DNA from: Candidatus Rokuibacteriota bacterium
GTDB lineage: Bacteria > Methylomirabilota > Methylomirabilia > Rokubacteriales > CSP1-6
DNA length: 45,239 nt
Direction: 5' to 3'
Assembly: GCA_016184125.1 (NCBI GenBank)
Contig: JACPDG010000074.1
Span: 1 to 45,239 of the forward strand
Shown: positions 23,281-31,224 of the stretch, piece after piece
Numbering within the stretch: position 1 is the stretch's first letter
Layout: each line of letters begins with the position of its first letter
The notes under the pieces: generated by a model
Told to the model about the DNA's origin: nothing
Seen by the model: the letters and a program-made list of their open reading frames with translations, nothing else
Databases searched by the model: none
Made by a program: the position numbers and the translations under genes

Positions 23281-24407
23281 GCGAGCGCCCGCACGACCAG
23301 CGCGACGTCGGCCACCGCGCGCGCCAGCGACGGATAGCGATCCGGAAACCGGAGACGGAGCCGCTCGGCGAGCTCGCCCACCGTCGTCGTGCCGTCCAGG
23401 TGCGGCGCGGCGGCCGCGGCGGCCTCGAACAGCGGCGTCGCGGCCGGCACCGCCGTCTGGCTGGCCCGCCCGGCCGTGACCTCGTCGATCGTCGAGTGAT
23501 CGAAGGCGACCCGCGCCCGCCTCGGACGCTCGACCTCGCCGCGCCAGCTCCACACGACGCTCCGGCCGTCGACGAGCGCGCCGAGCGCGACGGTCAGTCG
23601 ATCGCCCGCCTCGACGCCGATCGGCGTCTCGAGTGCGAACACCGCGTGCTTCCAGTGTGTGCCCGGTGCGCCGGGGGCCGTGGTGAGCTGCACCCCGGGG
23701 ACGAGCGTGGCTTCGAACCAGCCGGCGAGACCGCTGAGATGGCCTGGCCGGCGCATCTCGAACGCGAGCTCACCGGCCCAGCACGCGGGCGGCGGCAGCC
23801 GCAGCGTGTCGAGACGGACCGAGACGAACGGTTGCGGGCTCGCGAGCAGGTCGTCCGGCGTGACGCAGATCGCGTCGAAGGCGTCCGCCGCCCAGCGGCG
23901 CGCGGCCCGGAAGTCGATCCCGAAGCGCTCGCCGCCCCAGAACGCGATCCGGCGCGCCGACTCGGCCGAGTCGACGGGAGCGACGACCAGCGTGACGTCC
24001 GCGGGGATGATCCGTCCGCCGGGCTTGAGCCAGCGCGCCCGGGCATCGGCGAGCGCGTGGACGATCTGCTCCTCGAGCGCGAAGTGGCCGAGGGTCTCGG
24101 TCACGATGACGTCGGCCGGCTCCGGCAGCTCGATGGCCGCCGAGGTCGCGGCGACGAAGGTGATCACGTCCGCGCAGCCGTTCGCCCGCGCCACCGCGCC
24201 GGCGAGCCCGACCAGCGACGCGTCGCGCTCGATCGCGAACACGCGCCGGGCGCCCGCCTGACACGCGAAGAACGCGAGGAGGCCGGTCCCGGTGCCGAGA
24301 TCGACGACGACGTCACCGGGACGCACCGCGGCGTGGATCGCGTCGCGGTAGGCGCTCCCGCGCACGCCGTCGGCCAGCATGATCGCGTGGGCGGCGAGCA
24401 GCGACAC
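23277..24407 (-). CDS. PRMT-type SAM-dependent methyltransferase with PqqD-like C-terminus
   Basis: 376 residues. The N-terminus follows the protein arginine methyltransferase pattern: HAIMLADGVRGSAYRDAI, SAM-binding VVVDLGTGTGLLAFFACQAGA (residues 33-53), acidic Glu60 in AIERD, then VTETLGHFALEEQ (Glu104, Glu112) resembling the double-E loop, and a beta-barrel C-terminal part. The last 45 residues (HLDGTTTVGELAERL..ARAVADVALVVRAL) look like the winged-helix half of PqqD domains, so this enzyme may carry its own peptide-recognition element; that is inference. GTG start lies 6 bp after the radical SAM stop; its own stop overlaps the S26 peptidase start. A modified amino acid in the peptide product is the likely outcome. 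Confidence 0.78.
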   Translation of the reverse strand: MSLLAAHAIMLADGVRGSAYRDAIHAAVRPGDVVVDLGTGTGLLAFFACQAGARRVFAIERDASLVGLAGAVARANGCADVITFVAATSAAIELPEPADVIVTETLGHFALEEQIVHALADARARWLKPGGRIIPADVTLVVAPVDSAESARRIAFWGGERFGIDFRAARRWAADAFDAICVTPDDLLASPQPFVSVRLDTLRLPPPACWAGELAFEMRRPGHLSGLAGWFEATLVPGVQLTTAPGAPGTHWKHAVFALETPIGVEAGDRLTVALGALVDGRSVVWSWRGEVERPRRARVAFDHSTIDEVTAGRASQTAVPAATPLFEAAAAAAPHLDGTTTVGELAERLRLRFPDRYPSLARAVADVALVVRALA

Positions 24408-24412
24408 GGCGG

Positions 24413-25486
24413 TTACCCCGAGACGCCCAGCACGTCGCCGTGGATCGTGAGCAGGAACCCCAGGCAGCGAGCGCACTCGCCGGCTCCGTGCCCGCAGTCG
24501 CCCGCCGCGCCGGTCAGGTCCCGCGCGGACAGCCGTCTGAGGCGCTGCATGATCCGCGCCTCGCGCCAGATCTCTCGAAAGCTCCGCGTGCGCAGCGAGC
24601 CTGCCGAGAGGCCATACGGAAACGCCAGGCACGGGTACACCTCGCCCGAAGGGGAGATGTCGCAGCCCCACCGTCCCGCGCCGCACGTGCCGCTGTCCTC
24701 GCCGCACGCCTCACGCCGCTCGATCGTCCCCTCGAGCAGCGGGTCACGACCGAGCGTCGTGATCCGGCTCGCGACGAGCTGGTAGCCGAGCGGGACCAGG
24801 TCGCCGTCGCGCCGTGGCGCGACGGTCACGTCGAACCGGTGGCTGGCGCCGACCGATTCCGCGAACGCCGCGACCTCGCGGTACGCGCCGGCGTTCAGCG
24901 TCATGAGAGGGGCCTTCACCACGACCGGCACGCCTCGCTCGCGGAGCAGCCGCACCGCCTCGAGCGTGCGCGCATTCGACCCGGCGCGCCGGGTGATCGC
25001 GTCGTGCACCGCGGGCGTCACGCTGTACACGGTGATCTCGACCGCGCAGGGGGCGAGCGCGGCGACCTCGTCCGCGAGCGCGGGCGTGATGAGCGTCCCG
25101 CTCGTGAAGCACGTGAGGACGAAGCCCCGCTCGCGCGCGGCGCGCAGGATCGCGATCAGGTCCTTGCGCAGGAAGATCTCGCCCCCCGTCACCGTCAGGA
25201 AGAGCGTCCCCTCGGCGGCCAGCTCGTCGAACACGCGGCCATACTCGTCGGCCGTGAGCGGCCGCTCCTTCGGGTCCTGACCGATGTAGCACTGCACGCA
25301 GTCGAGCGGGCAGGCGTGGTTGACCTCGATCATGACGCCGAGCGGGATCCAGGCCTCGGCGGCGCGCTCGAAGAGCCGGTCGAGGTGACCGCCCGTGAAC
25401 GACTCCGACCTCGAGCCGCGCCCCGGGTCCCCCGGGGCGCGTGCGAGCGCTTGGGGGGTATGGGGGGCCATTTCGGGGCCCCCCAT
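24413..25486 (-). CDS. radical SAM/SPASM peptide-modifying enzyme
   Basis: 357 residues if started at the first repeat-borne ATG. Radical SAM cluster motif C-x3-C-x2-C at NHACPLDCVQCYIG (Cys59, Cys63, Cys66), TVTGGEIFLRKDL for SAM binding, and a C-terminal SPASM-type cysteine set: CGAGRWGCDISPSGEVYPCLAF and CGHGAGECARCLG. Such enzymes (PqqE, MftC, anSME relatives) form C-C or thioether bonds in peptides. There is no ATG, GTG or TTG between element G and the conserved region (HLDRLFERAAEAWIPLG), so the only canonical starts are ATG 25486 and ATG 25471, both inside hairpin 2 of the element and in the same frame. The methyltransferase follows after 6 bp. Confidence 0.85.
   Translation of the reverse strand: MGGPEMAPHTPQALARAPGDPGRGSRSESFTGGHLDRLFERAAEAWIPLGVMIEVNHACPLDCVQCYIGQDPKERPLTADEYGRVFDELAAEGTLFLTVTGGEIFLRKDLIAILRAARERGFVLTCFTSGTLITPALADEVAALAPCAVEITVYSVTPAVHDAITRRAGSNARTLEAVRLLRERGVPVVVKAPLMTLNAGAYREVAAFAESVGASHRFDVTVAPRRDGDLVPLGYQLVASRITTLGRDPLLEGTIERREACGEDSGTCGAGRWGCDISPSGEVYPCLAFPYGLSAGSLRTRSFREIWREARIMQRLRRLSARDLTGAAGDCGHGAGECARCLGFLLTIHGDVLGVSG
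25398..25485 (+). repeat. GC-rich palindromic element, copy G (5' end of the radical SAM gene)
   Basis: Plus-oriented, i.e. antisense to the gene it precedes. Box-like CCGTGAACGACTCCG (about 25393-25408), hairpin 1 arms GCGCCCCGGG/CCCGGGGCGC with loop TCC (25418-25440), linker GCGAGCGCTTGGGGGG, hairpin 2 with TGGGGGGCC (25461-25469), loop ATTTCGG and GGCCCCCCA (25477-25485). Confidence 0.9.
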
Positions 25487-25492
25487 GAACTC

Positions 25493-25540
25493 AGTTCGAG
25501 CAACAATCGACCGTCGGGGCGGTCGATTGTTGCTCGAACT
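25493..25540. repeat. perfect 21-bp stem / 6-nt loop hairpin
   Basis: Positions 25493-25513 and 25520-25540 are exact reverse complements with loop TCGGGG. The arm starts AGTTCGAGCAACAATCGACC. It is less GC-rich than its surroundings, lies 14 bp downstream of the HPr-kinase-like gene stop and 7 bp from palindromic element G. No T-run follows on either strand, so it is not a classic intrinsic terminator. Confidence 0.9.
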
Positions 25541-25554
25541 CTCGGTCGCGCCGC

Positions 25555-26349
25555 TCATGCGCGGTCCGCGGCGATGGCCGCGTCGACGAGCGGCCAGAAC
25601 GGCCGTCCGCGGACGACGCTCAGCTCGAAGACGGGGACGAGCGGCACGAGGCGCGCGAGCGTCCCGAGGACCGCGTCCCCGAGCGCGCCATCCGGCGCGG
25701 GCACGAAGAGGCTCTGCATGAGCTCGCGCGCGGCCAGCGCCGGCGGAAGGGCGCGGATGCCGGCGGTGCCCGTCCGGCGCAGGCGGTGGAGGGCGCCCAG
25801 CGGCGCCGACAGGTTCCGGCCGCGCCACGGTGTGCCGTGCGCGCGGGCCGTCTCGCCGTCCACGCGCAGCGCGACGACCTCGTCGGACAGCACGCCGTGG
25901 CGCCGGCGCCGCGCGAGCGTCGTCTTGCCGCTGCCCGACGGCCCGAAGAACACGTGGGCCCGCCCGCCCCAGGTGAGCGCGGCGGCGTGCACCAGCAGCC
26001 CGCCGCGCGACGGAAGCTCGAGGCCGAACACGCCGGCGAGGAAGCGATGGAAGACGCCGAGCGACGCCGGCTGGCGGATCGCGCCCCGGCGCTCGACGCG
26101 GTCGTACCGGCCCTCGAACCCTGGACCGACGAGCTCGAGCGCGCGCGCGTCGAGCGCAAACGCCCCCGGCCCTCCACCGCCACGGCGGCCCGGCACGATG
26201 TCGGCCTCGACCGTGAAGTCCGGGGCGCGGCCCTCGACGGCGAACGCAGCGAGGCGCGCCGCGAGCGCCGACCGGAAGGCGAGCGGCTTCGCCTCGATCG
26301 CGGCCGTCACGCCGGCGACGGCCACGACGAGCGGCCCGGCCTCGCTCAC
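25555..26349 (-). CDS. HPr kinase-like protein
   Basis: 264 residues with the HPr kinase/phosphorylase C-terminal ATPase features: LLVHAAALTWGG (His121), Walker A FGPSGSGKTT (residues 136-144), and LSDEVVALR (Asp156-Glu157) as the metal/Walker B position. The spacing from Walker A to LSDE is shorter than usual by several residues. Related stand-alone kinases occur in lasso peptide clusters, for example the paeninodin kinase that phosphorylates the peptide C-terminal Ser. GTG start overlaps the stop of the precursor-like ORF (GTGA), so peptide and kinase are translationally coupled. Confidence 0.83.
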   Translation of the reverse strand: MSEAGPLVVAVAGVTAAIEAKPLAFRSALAARLAAFAVEGRAPDFTVEADIVPGRRGGGGPGAFALDARALELVGPGFEGRYDRVERRGAIRQPASLGVFHRFLAGVFGLELPSRGGLLVHAAALTWGGRAHVFFGPSGSGKTTLARRRRHGVLSDEVVALRVDGETARAHGTPWRGRNLSAPLGALHRLRRTGTAGIRALPPALAARELMQSLFVPAPDGALGDAVLGTLARLVPLVPVFELSVVRGRPFWPLVDAAIAADRA

Positions 26350-26504
26350 GTGCGAAGCCCTCCCGCGCGGCGCAGGCAGCTCGTGTTCTTCCTGCCGCAG
26401 GCCGAGAACGTCTCCGGCACGAACGGCTCCTCCCAGACGATGCGGGGAGGCTCGTACGGAGGCCGCGGGGCCTGGTCGTCGTCACGCGGCGCGGTCGGCT
26501 CCAT
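26346..26504 (-). CDS. RiPP precursor-like small peptide
   Basis: 52 residues from ATG 26504. The N-terminal half is acidic/proline-rich (MEPTAPRDDDQAPRPP), the middle has YEPPRIVWEEPFVPETFSA, and the C-terminus is short, basic and contains two Cys (CGRKNTSC..RRAGGLRT). Y-x-x-P-x-I resembles the Y-x-x-P-x-L leader motif bound by the recognition domains of lasso peptide systems, with the following residues as the presumed core. Small ORFs of this kind next to HPr-kinase-like and PqqD-like genes are known in soil bacteria, but their products are mostly unstudied. The TGA overlaps the kinase GTG. The ribosome binding site is weak, and an upstream GTG/TTG start would add up to 9 residues. Confidence 0.7.
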   Translation of the reverse strand: MEPTAPRDDDQAPRPPYEPPRIVWEEPFVPETFSACGRKNTSCLRRAGGLRT

Positions 26505-26553
26505 GGCGGTCACCGTGCCCGCGGCACACACCGCGTGCCGGAGGCGGGGCCGG

Positions 26554-27033
26554 TCAGCGGGTGAGCGACAGCGGCCTCACCGCCCGGGGCTGCGAGTCGC
26601 CGTCGAGCCACACCTCGAGCCGCCACCGGCCGGTCAGCGCGTGCCGGGTGATCGACGTCCCGGCGACCGGAATCCGTGTCGTGCCCGCGGCCTGCGTTCG
26701 CCCTCGGCGCCCCGGCGCCGGGGCCAGCGTGTTCTCCCACTCCTGGTAGACGTGTCCTTCCTGCGTGATGAGCTTCACGCGCTCGGTCCGATCGCTCGTC
26801 AGGTACCACCATTGAGTCTCGACGATTATCTCCCGCACGTCGTTGATCCTGAAGCGGTGGCCGCGGACGCGCGCGCCGCTCGCGAAGTGCCCCTGCGCCG
26901 TCAGCCGGTAGAGCATCGCCTCGCGCGCCGGGCGCGCCGGGCGCGCCGGCGCCCCGGCCGTGGCCGAGACCGCGGGCATCAGCGTCGCGAGCAACGCCGC
27001 CACGGCGAGGAGCGCGCGGCCGCGGCGCCTCAT
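26554..27033 (-). CDS. small secreted protein of unknown function
   Basis: 159 residues: signal peptide (RRRGRALLAVAALLATLMPAVSATAG), a Pro/Ala-rich linker, then a beta-rich domain (VREIIVETQWWYLTSDRTERVKLITQEGHVYQEW .. GRWRLEVWLDG) that may be an immunoglobulin-like fold. I do not recognise the family. Its ATG overlaps the stop of the large propeller protein (ATGA), so both are made from one mRNA and may act together outside the cell. The precursor peptide ORF follows 49 bp downstream, so this may be the upstream part of the same transcript. Confidence 0.7.
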   Translation of the reverse strand: MRRRGRALLAVAALLATLMPAVSATAGAPARPARPAREAMLYRLTAQGHFASGARVRGHRFRINDVREIIVETQWWYLTSDRTERVKLITQEGHVYQEWENTLAPAPGRRGRTQAAGTTRIPVAGTSITRHALTGRWRLEVWLDGDSQPRAVRPLSLTR

Positions 27034-28769
27034 GGCAGGGGGATCGGCACGGCGTGCAGCCGGCCGGCGCTCGAGCCGACGTACACCCTGCCCCCGACGA
27101 AATCCACGGTCGGGTCTCCCAGCGTCTCGGCGGCCTCGCCCGGAAACGCCGTCGTCATCGCCCCGGAGGCCGTGTCGATCTCCACGAGCCGGCCGCCCGA
27201 GCCACCGACCCAGAGCGTGCCGCGATCCTCGTCCACCACGGGGCTCGACGCGCTCGGGATCGCCGTCGCGGTCCTCCAGAGCTCCGTCGCCGACGCGCCG
27301 TTGTCCCGGATCGCGCGGACGTAGCCATCCTGCGTCGTGAAGTAGAGGGTGCCTGGATCGTAGAGGTCTTCCCAGATGTAGCCGACGATCGGGCTGCCCG
27401 CATCGAAGTTCGCCGCCCACTTCTCGGTCAGGTCGGGGAGGTTCAACGCCACGACGTAGCCGCTCGCCGTGCCGGCGTAGATCGTGTTCACCTCCCAGCA
27501 GTCCCAGCACGCGTAGCCGAATGTCACTTCCGAGGTGATGTCGCCCAAGTGGGCGGGCGGCCCGTTACCGAGAACCCCCTTGCTGGCGACCAGCGCGCCG
27601 GCGGGCCCGTTGACGCCGGTGACCCCGTTGATCGCCCACAGGCTCGGCTGCGTCTGGCCCGCCGAGTAGCTGCCGACGATCACTAGGTTGTGAGGCGCCG
27701 ACGTCGGCTGCGGCGCCGCGACCACGATGTCCATCGGCGCGGGCGGCACGAGATTCTGGGGATCGAAGGTCCAGATCGACGTGCCCCCGTCCGGCGTGCC
27801 TCCGGAGGCCGCGAAGCCCCGCAGCGCGGAGACCGTGTTGTTCGTCGTGCTGCCGTTGCGCGTCGCGACGAACACCACGTCCATCGGGCCGCCGGCGCCG
27901 TCCGTGTACGTCAGCTGGAAGTCCGGGTTCAGGAACTCCAGGTCCCACGATTGCGGGCTGACGGTGGCCTGGATCCCGTCGCCGAGCACCCCGCTCGCCC
28001 AGACCTGGTTGCCGCTCGTGTCGAACGCGTAGGCCTTGCCGTCGGTCGCTCCGGCGTAGAGCGTGTACGCCGTCCAGTCGCCGAGCACGTCCGAGTACGT
28101 GCCGCTCTTCGGCCAGGGCACGAGCCACCCCTCGACGCTGCCGCCGAGCGGCGAGGTGATCCAGTCCTGGGCACCGGTCGCCCGGTCGAGCGCGAAGAGC
28201 CGGTTGCCGCGCGCGGCGATCACCCGCGAGCCCTGCGTCAGCGGGATGCCGAGGCTGGCCCCGGCGCCCGCGAGCGAGTAGGTCCACGCCGGTGTCCCGC
28301 CCGTGCCAGGGGTCGGCGTCGAATCGATGGAGAGGTTCGAGGTCTCGGAGTAGAGGTCTTTGTAGGCGTTGAAGATCTTGTAGTAGTACTTCAGCCCGTT
28401 CGTCAGGCCACCGTCGACGACGCTCGCGCCGTCGGTGTCGAGCACCTTGATCACGGTGCTCGACCCGACCGTGGCCCCGTTCCCGTAGCTCGTGAAGTCC
28501 GTGAGCGTCTCCGTCGGGACGCTGGTCGGGTTCCGGAGGGCGATGACCGAGTCGCTGTACTGCGGCGAGACCGGCGTGGACCAGTAGAGCGTCACCTGGC
28601 CGCTCTCGGCCGTCGCCGCGAGGTAGCCGACCGGGTTCACGGCGATCCCGGTGAACGTGATCGTCGTGCTCACGCTGACGACGGACGCGAAGGACACGGT
28701 CACGGTGCCGCTCGATCCCGACTTGCTGACCGGCGGCGTCAGCGCGAGCTCGGCGTAGCCGCTCGCGTG
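27030..28769 (-). CDS. C-terminal part of frameshifted DNRLRE/beta-propeller surface protein
   Basis: About 579 residues. After a fibronectin-like segment (YLAATAESGQVTLYWSTPVS) comes a PQQ-type beta-propeller with repeated blade sequences: VIAARGNRLFALDRATGAQDW, TLYAGATDGKAYAFD, TIYAGTASGYVVALNL, TLWVGGSGGRLVEIDTASG and VYVGSSAGRLHAVPIP. No start of its own is convincing; the first GTG (28703) lies within a conserved strand. The segment upstream of it (SGYAELALTPPVSKSGSSG) continues the N-terminal part exactly if one base is removed around 28769-28771. Extracellular adhesion or pilus-tip function is possible but unproven. Confidence 0.75.
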   Translation of the reverse strand, partial: HASGYAELALTPPVSKSGSSGTVTVSFASVVSVSTTITFTGIAVNPVGYLAATAESGQVTLYWSTPVSPQYSDSVIALRNPTSVPTETLTDFTSYGNGATVGSSTVIKVLDTDGASVVDGGLTNGLKYYYKIFNAYKDLYSETSNLSIDSTPTPGTGGTPAWTYSLAGAGASLGIPLTQGSRVIAARGNRLFALDRATGAQDWITSPLGGSVEGWLVPWPKSGTYSDVLGDWTAYTLYAGATDGKAYAFDTSGNQVWASGVLGDGIQATVSPQSWDLEFLNPDFQLTYTDGAGGPMDVVFVATRNGSTTNNTVSALRGFAASGGTPDGGTSIWTFDPQNLVPPAPMDIVVAAPQPTSAPHNLVIVGSYSAGQTQPSLWAINGVTGVNGPAGALVASKGVLGNGPPAHLGDITSEVTFGYACWDCWEVNTIYAGTASGYVVALNLPDLTEKWAANFDAGSPIVGYIWEDLYDPGTLYFTTQDGYVRAIRDNGASATELWRTATAIPSASSPVVDEDRGTLWVGGSGGRLVEIDTASGAMTTAFPGEAAETLGDPTVDFVGGRVYVGSSAGRLHAVPIPLP

Positions 28770-28770
28770 G

Positions 28771-31224
28771 GCCGGGGAACGTGCCGCCCGTCGTCGCGTA
28801 TGTCAGGGTCTCGCTGCCCTGCCCGGCGCCCGTCCTGGTCAGCCGGACCCGGATGGTGGACGTGGTGGCGCCGTCCGCGGGGAGCGACGAGGTCACCGAG
28901 ATCAGCTCGAGGACGTACCGCGTGACGAGCACCGTCCCGGTCACCGTGCTCTCGTTGCCGCTCTGGTCGCCCCGGCGATGGACCGCGACGCCGAACGTGT
29001 ACGTCGTGTCCAGGCCCGGGTCGCCGACGGTGGCGAACGTGACGATGAAGTCCTTGGTCGCCCCACTGGCGGCGATGTCGCTCGCGACCCCCGGGGAGGT
29101 GTATCGGTACGCCGACGCCGTCGGCTGGCTCGAGGTCCAGGTGCTCGAGCTCGTGCCGCTGTTGTTGCTCGCCCACGTCGCGTCCGTCACCCAGAACGTC
29201 GTGTTCGGGTTCGTCACCGTGATCCGGTCGACCGTGCCGGCCGCGAGCGTGTTCTGCACCGTGAACCTGATCTGGACGGCCGCCGATCCGGCCGTCACGG
29301 AGGTGGGCGCCACCGTCAGGCCGTAGCTCGCGATGCGGCCCGTGTTCGAGACCGTCGGCCCGGCCGTCAGGCCGCCACCGTTCGCCTGCACCGTGCCCGA
29401 GAACGCGTACGTCTGGTCGACGCTGCCCGTCACGGTGTACACCCACTCGAAGCTCGTGCTGGCCCCGCCGGCGAGCGCCGGGACCGACGGCGGCGTCGGC
29501 CCGCTCGCGTAGCTCGTCCCCGCGGTTCCAGCCGGCGTCAACGTCGAGCTCGGCGTGACGTCCGTGAGCGTGCTCGAGCCGCGGTTGCGGACCGTCATGA
29601 CGATGGTCACGTTGCCGCCGCTCGCCGCCGTGGCGTCGACCGTCATCGCGGTGACCTCGAGGGTCGGGATCCTCACGGTGATCGACGTCTGGACCAGGAT
29701 GTCCTGCACCTTCCCGCGCTGCCGCACCGTGACGTCGAAGTTGTAGACGGTGTCGATGCCCGGATCCGCCACCGTGTCGAAGGTGATCGTGAAGTCCCTG
29801 TAGTTGTCGCCCGTCCCCGTATCCGGGGGAATGTCCTGGCCGGCGCCGGGCGACACGAACCTGAAGCTCACGCCCTGCTGGACCGTCTTGCTCCAGCCCG
29901 ACGTGTCGTTGGCCTGCCACGCGGGATCGCTGAACCGCCAGATCCCGGTGGCCGGATCGACGATGTTCAGCCAGTCGATCGTCCCGGTCGTGAGCCCGTT
30001 GGTGACCCTGAACGTCACCTGCACGTTCGTCCCGACCGACTGCACCTCGACCGGCGTCACCGACACCGTGTAGATGCTGATGCGCCCGGGCGTCCCGGCG
30101 TTCGTCTCCGCAGCGGGCGCCGTGACGATCGCCGACCCGTCGCTCGCCGAGCCGGTGAACAGGTACGTCTGGTCCTGGCTCCCGGTCATCGTGTAGGTCC
30201 ACGTGAACGTCGCCGACGCCGCGGGCGCCAGCGAGGCGACCGACGCGGGGCTCGGACCGCTCACGAGCGCCGGGGTCGCGGTGCCGCTGAAGCCCAGCGG
30301 GGAGGAGGGCGCGACGCCGGCCAGCGCCGTGGCGCCGTTGTTCGTCACCGTCATCCTGACGGTGACGGTGTCCGTCGAGAACACGCTCGGATCCACGGTG
30401 AACGAGGTGATCTGGAGGGCGGGCGGGTCGTACGTGATGGACAGCCGGGGCCTCAGCGCGCGCGCCGGGTTGAAGTTGTAGTCGAGGCCGGCGTTCTCGC
30501 GCGTCGCGAAGTCCGCGCGGTACTGCGTCGTCGAGTCCTCGAGCACATCCTTGACCAGCACGCCGAGGTTCGTGGACGGCGACGCGAACCAGGCCTGCAC
30601 CGTCGCCGTCACGTTCCACGTCAGCCACACCCCGTTCGCCGTGCCTGATTCCGCAGTCGCGAGCGGCGCCGGGCCGAAGTCGCCGCCGGGCGTCGTCCAG
30701 GGCGTGGTCCCCGCGTTGTTCCAGGTGGCGCCGCCCTCCGTCCACGACGTGAGGATCTGGTGAACGCTGTACGTGCGCGACACCGCCGACGCGGTCGCCA
30801 TGTAGAGCTCGAGCGTCGCCGAGACGATCGCGCTGCCGGCCGGAATGCCTGCGAGCGAGAACTGCTGGAGCGCGCGGATGTTGCGCCCCGAGCCACCCTG
30901 GAAGTGGCTCTTCGCCGTCATGGTGGTGATCGAGCCCTTGTTCTGGTTGGGGCTCTGGAGATCGATCTCGGTGTCGGCGACCGACTCGCGGGTGAGCACC
31001 GTCGTCGCGACCGCCGGGCTCGCCACGCCGAGGAGGACGGCGACACACGCCAGCGCCGCTGCCGCAACGGAGAGCCGCGCGAGGAGCCTGTCGGAGAAAC
31101 GGCGAATCGAGGAGCGCCACGGGTTTCCCGGGGCGCTCCGAGCGTTGGGGGGTGTGGGGGGCCATTTCGGGGCCCCCCACGTCACACGGAGTGCCGGCAG
31201 AACGTGACGATGCGCGGGCGTCAT
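28771..31224 (-). CDS. N-terminal part of frameshifted DNRLRE-domain surface protein
   Basis: About 818 codons. The N-terminal extension contains palindromic element H, then a signal peptide (LLARLSVAAAALACVAVLLG..VAT), a DNRLRE domain (DTEIDLQSPNQNKGS .. RALQQFSLAGIPAGSAIVSATLELYM) and repeated beta-sandwich modules of about 190 residues (TVDPSVFSTDTVTVRMTVTNNG.., TVDATAASGGNVTIVMTVRNRG..) ending at a partial bacterial Ig-like repeat (TYATTGGTFPG). There the frame is lost by one extra C in a C-run; the old frame then runs on as low-complexity Arg-rich sequence to 27565. ATG 31224 is the best start; GTG at 31188 is an alternative. Confidence 0.75.
31085..31179 (+). repeat. GC-rich palindromic element, copy H (in the N-terminal coding region)
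   Basis: Plus-oriented, antisense to the DNRLRE gene. Box region GCCTGTCGGAGAAACGGCG, hairpin 1 arms GAGCGCCACGGG/CCCGGGGCGCTC with loop TTT and one A-G mismatch (31112-31138), linker CGAGCGTTGGGGGGTG, hairpin 2 with TGGGGGGCC (31155-31163), loop ATTTCGG and GGCCCCCCA (31171-31179). In the gene's frame it encodes WGAPKWPPTPPNARSAPG and the residues that follow, immediately before the signal peptide. Confidence 0.88.

Noticed and set aside
20579..26504. Classical lasso peptide cluster
   Set aside because: The leader-like motif, recognition protein, kinase and nucleotidyltransferase are suggestive, but no asparagine-synthetase-like cyclase or transglutaminase-like B2 protease is encoded in the window.
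27565..28768. Continuation of the DNRLRE frame beyond the frameshift
   Set aside because: After the C-run the frame becomes Arg/His-rich low complexity, while the other frame carries clear propeller repeats, so this extension is not real protein.
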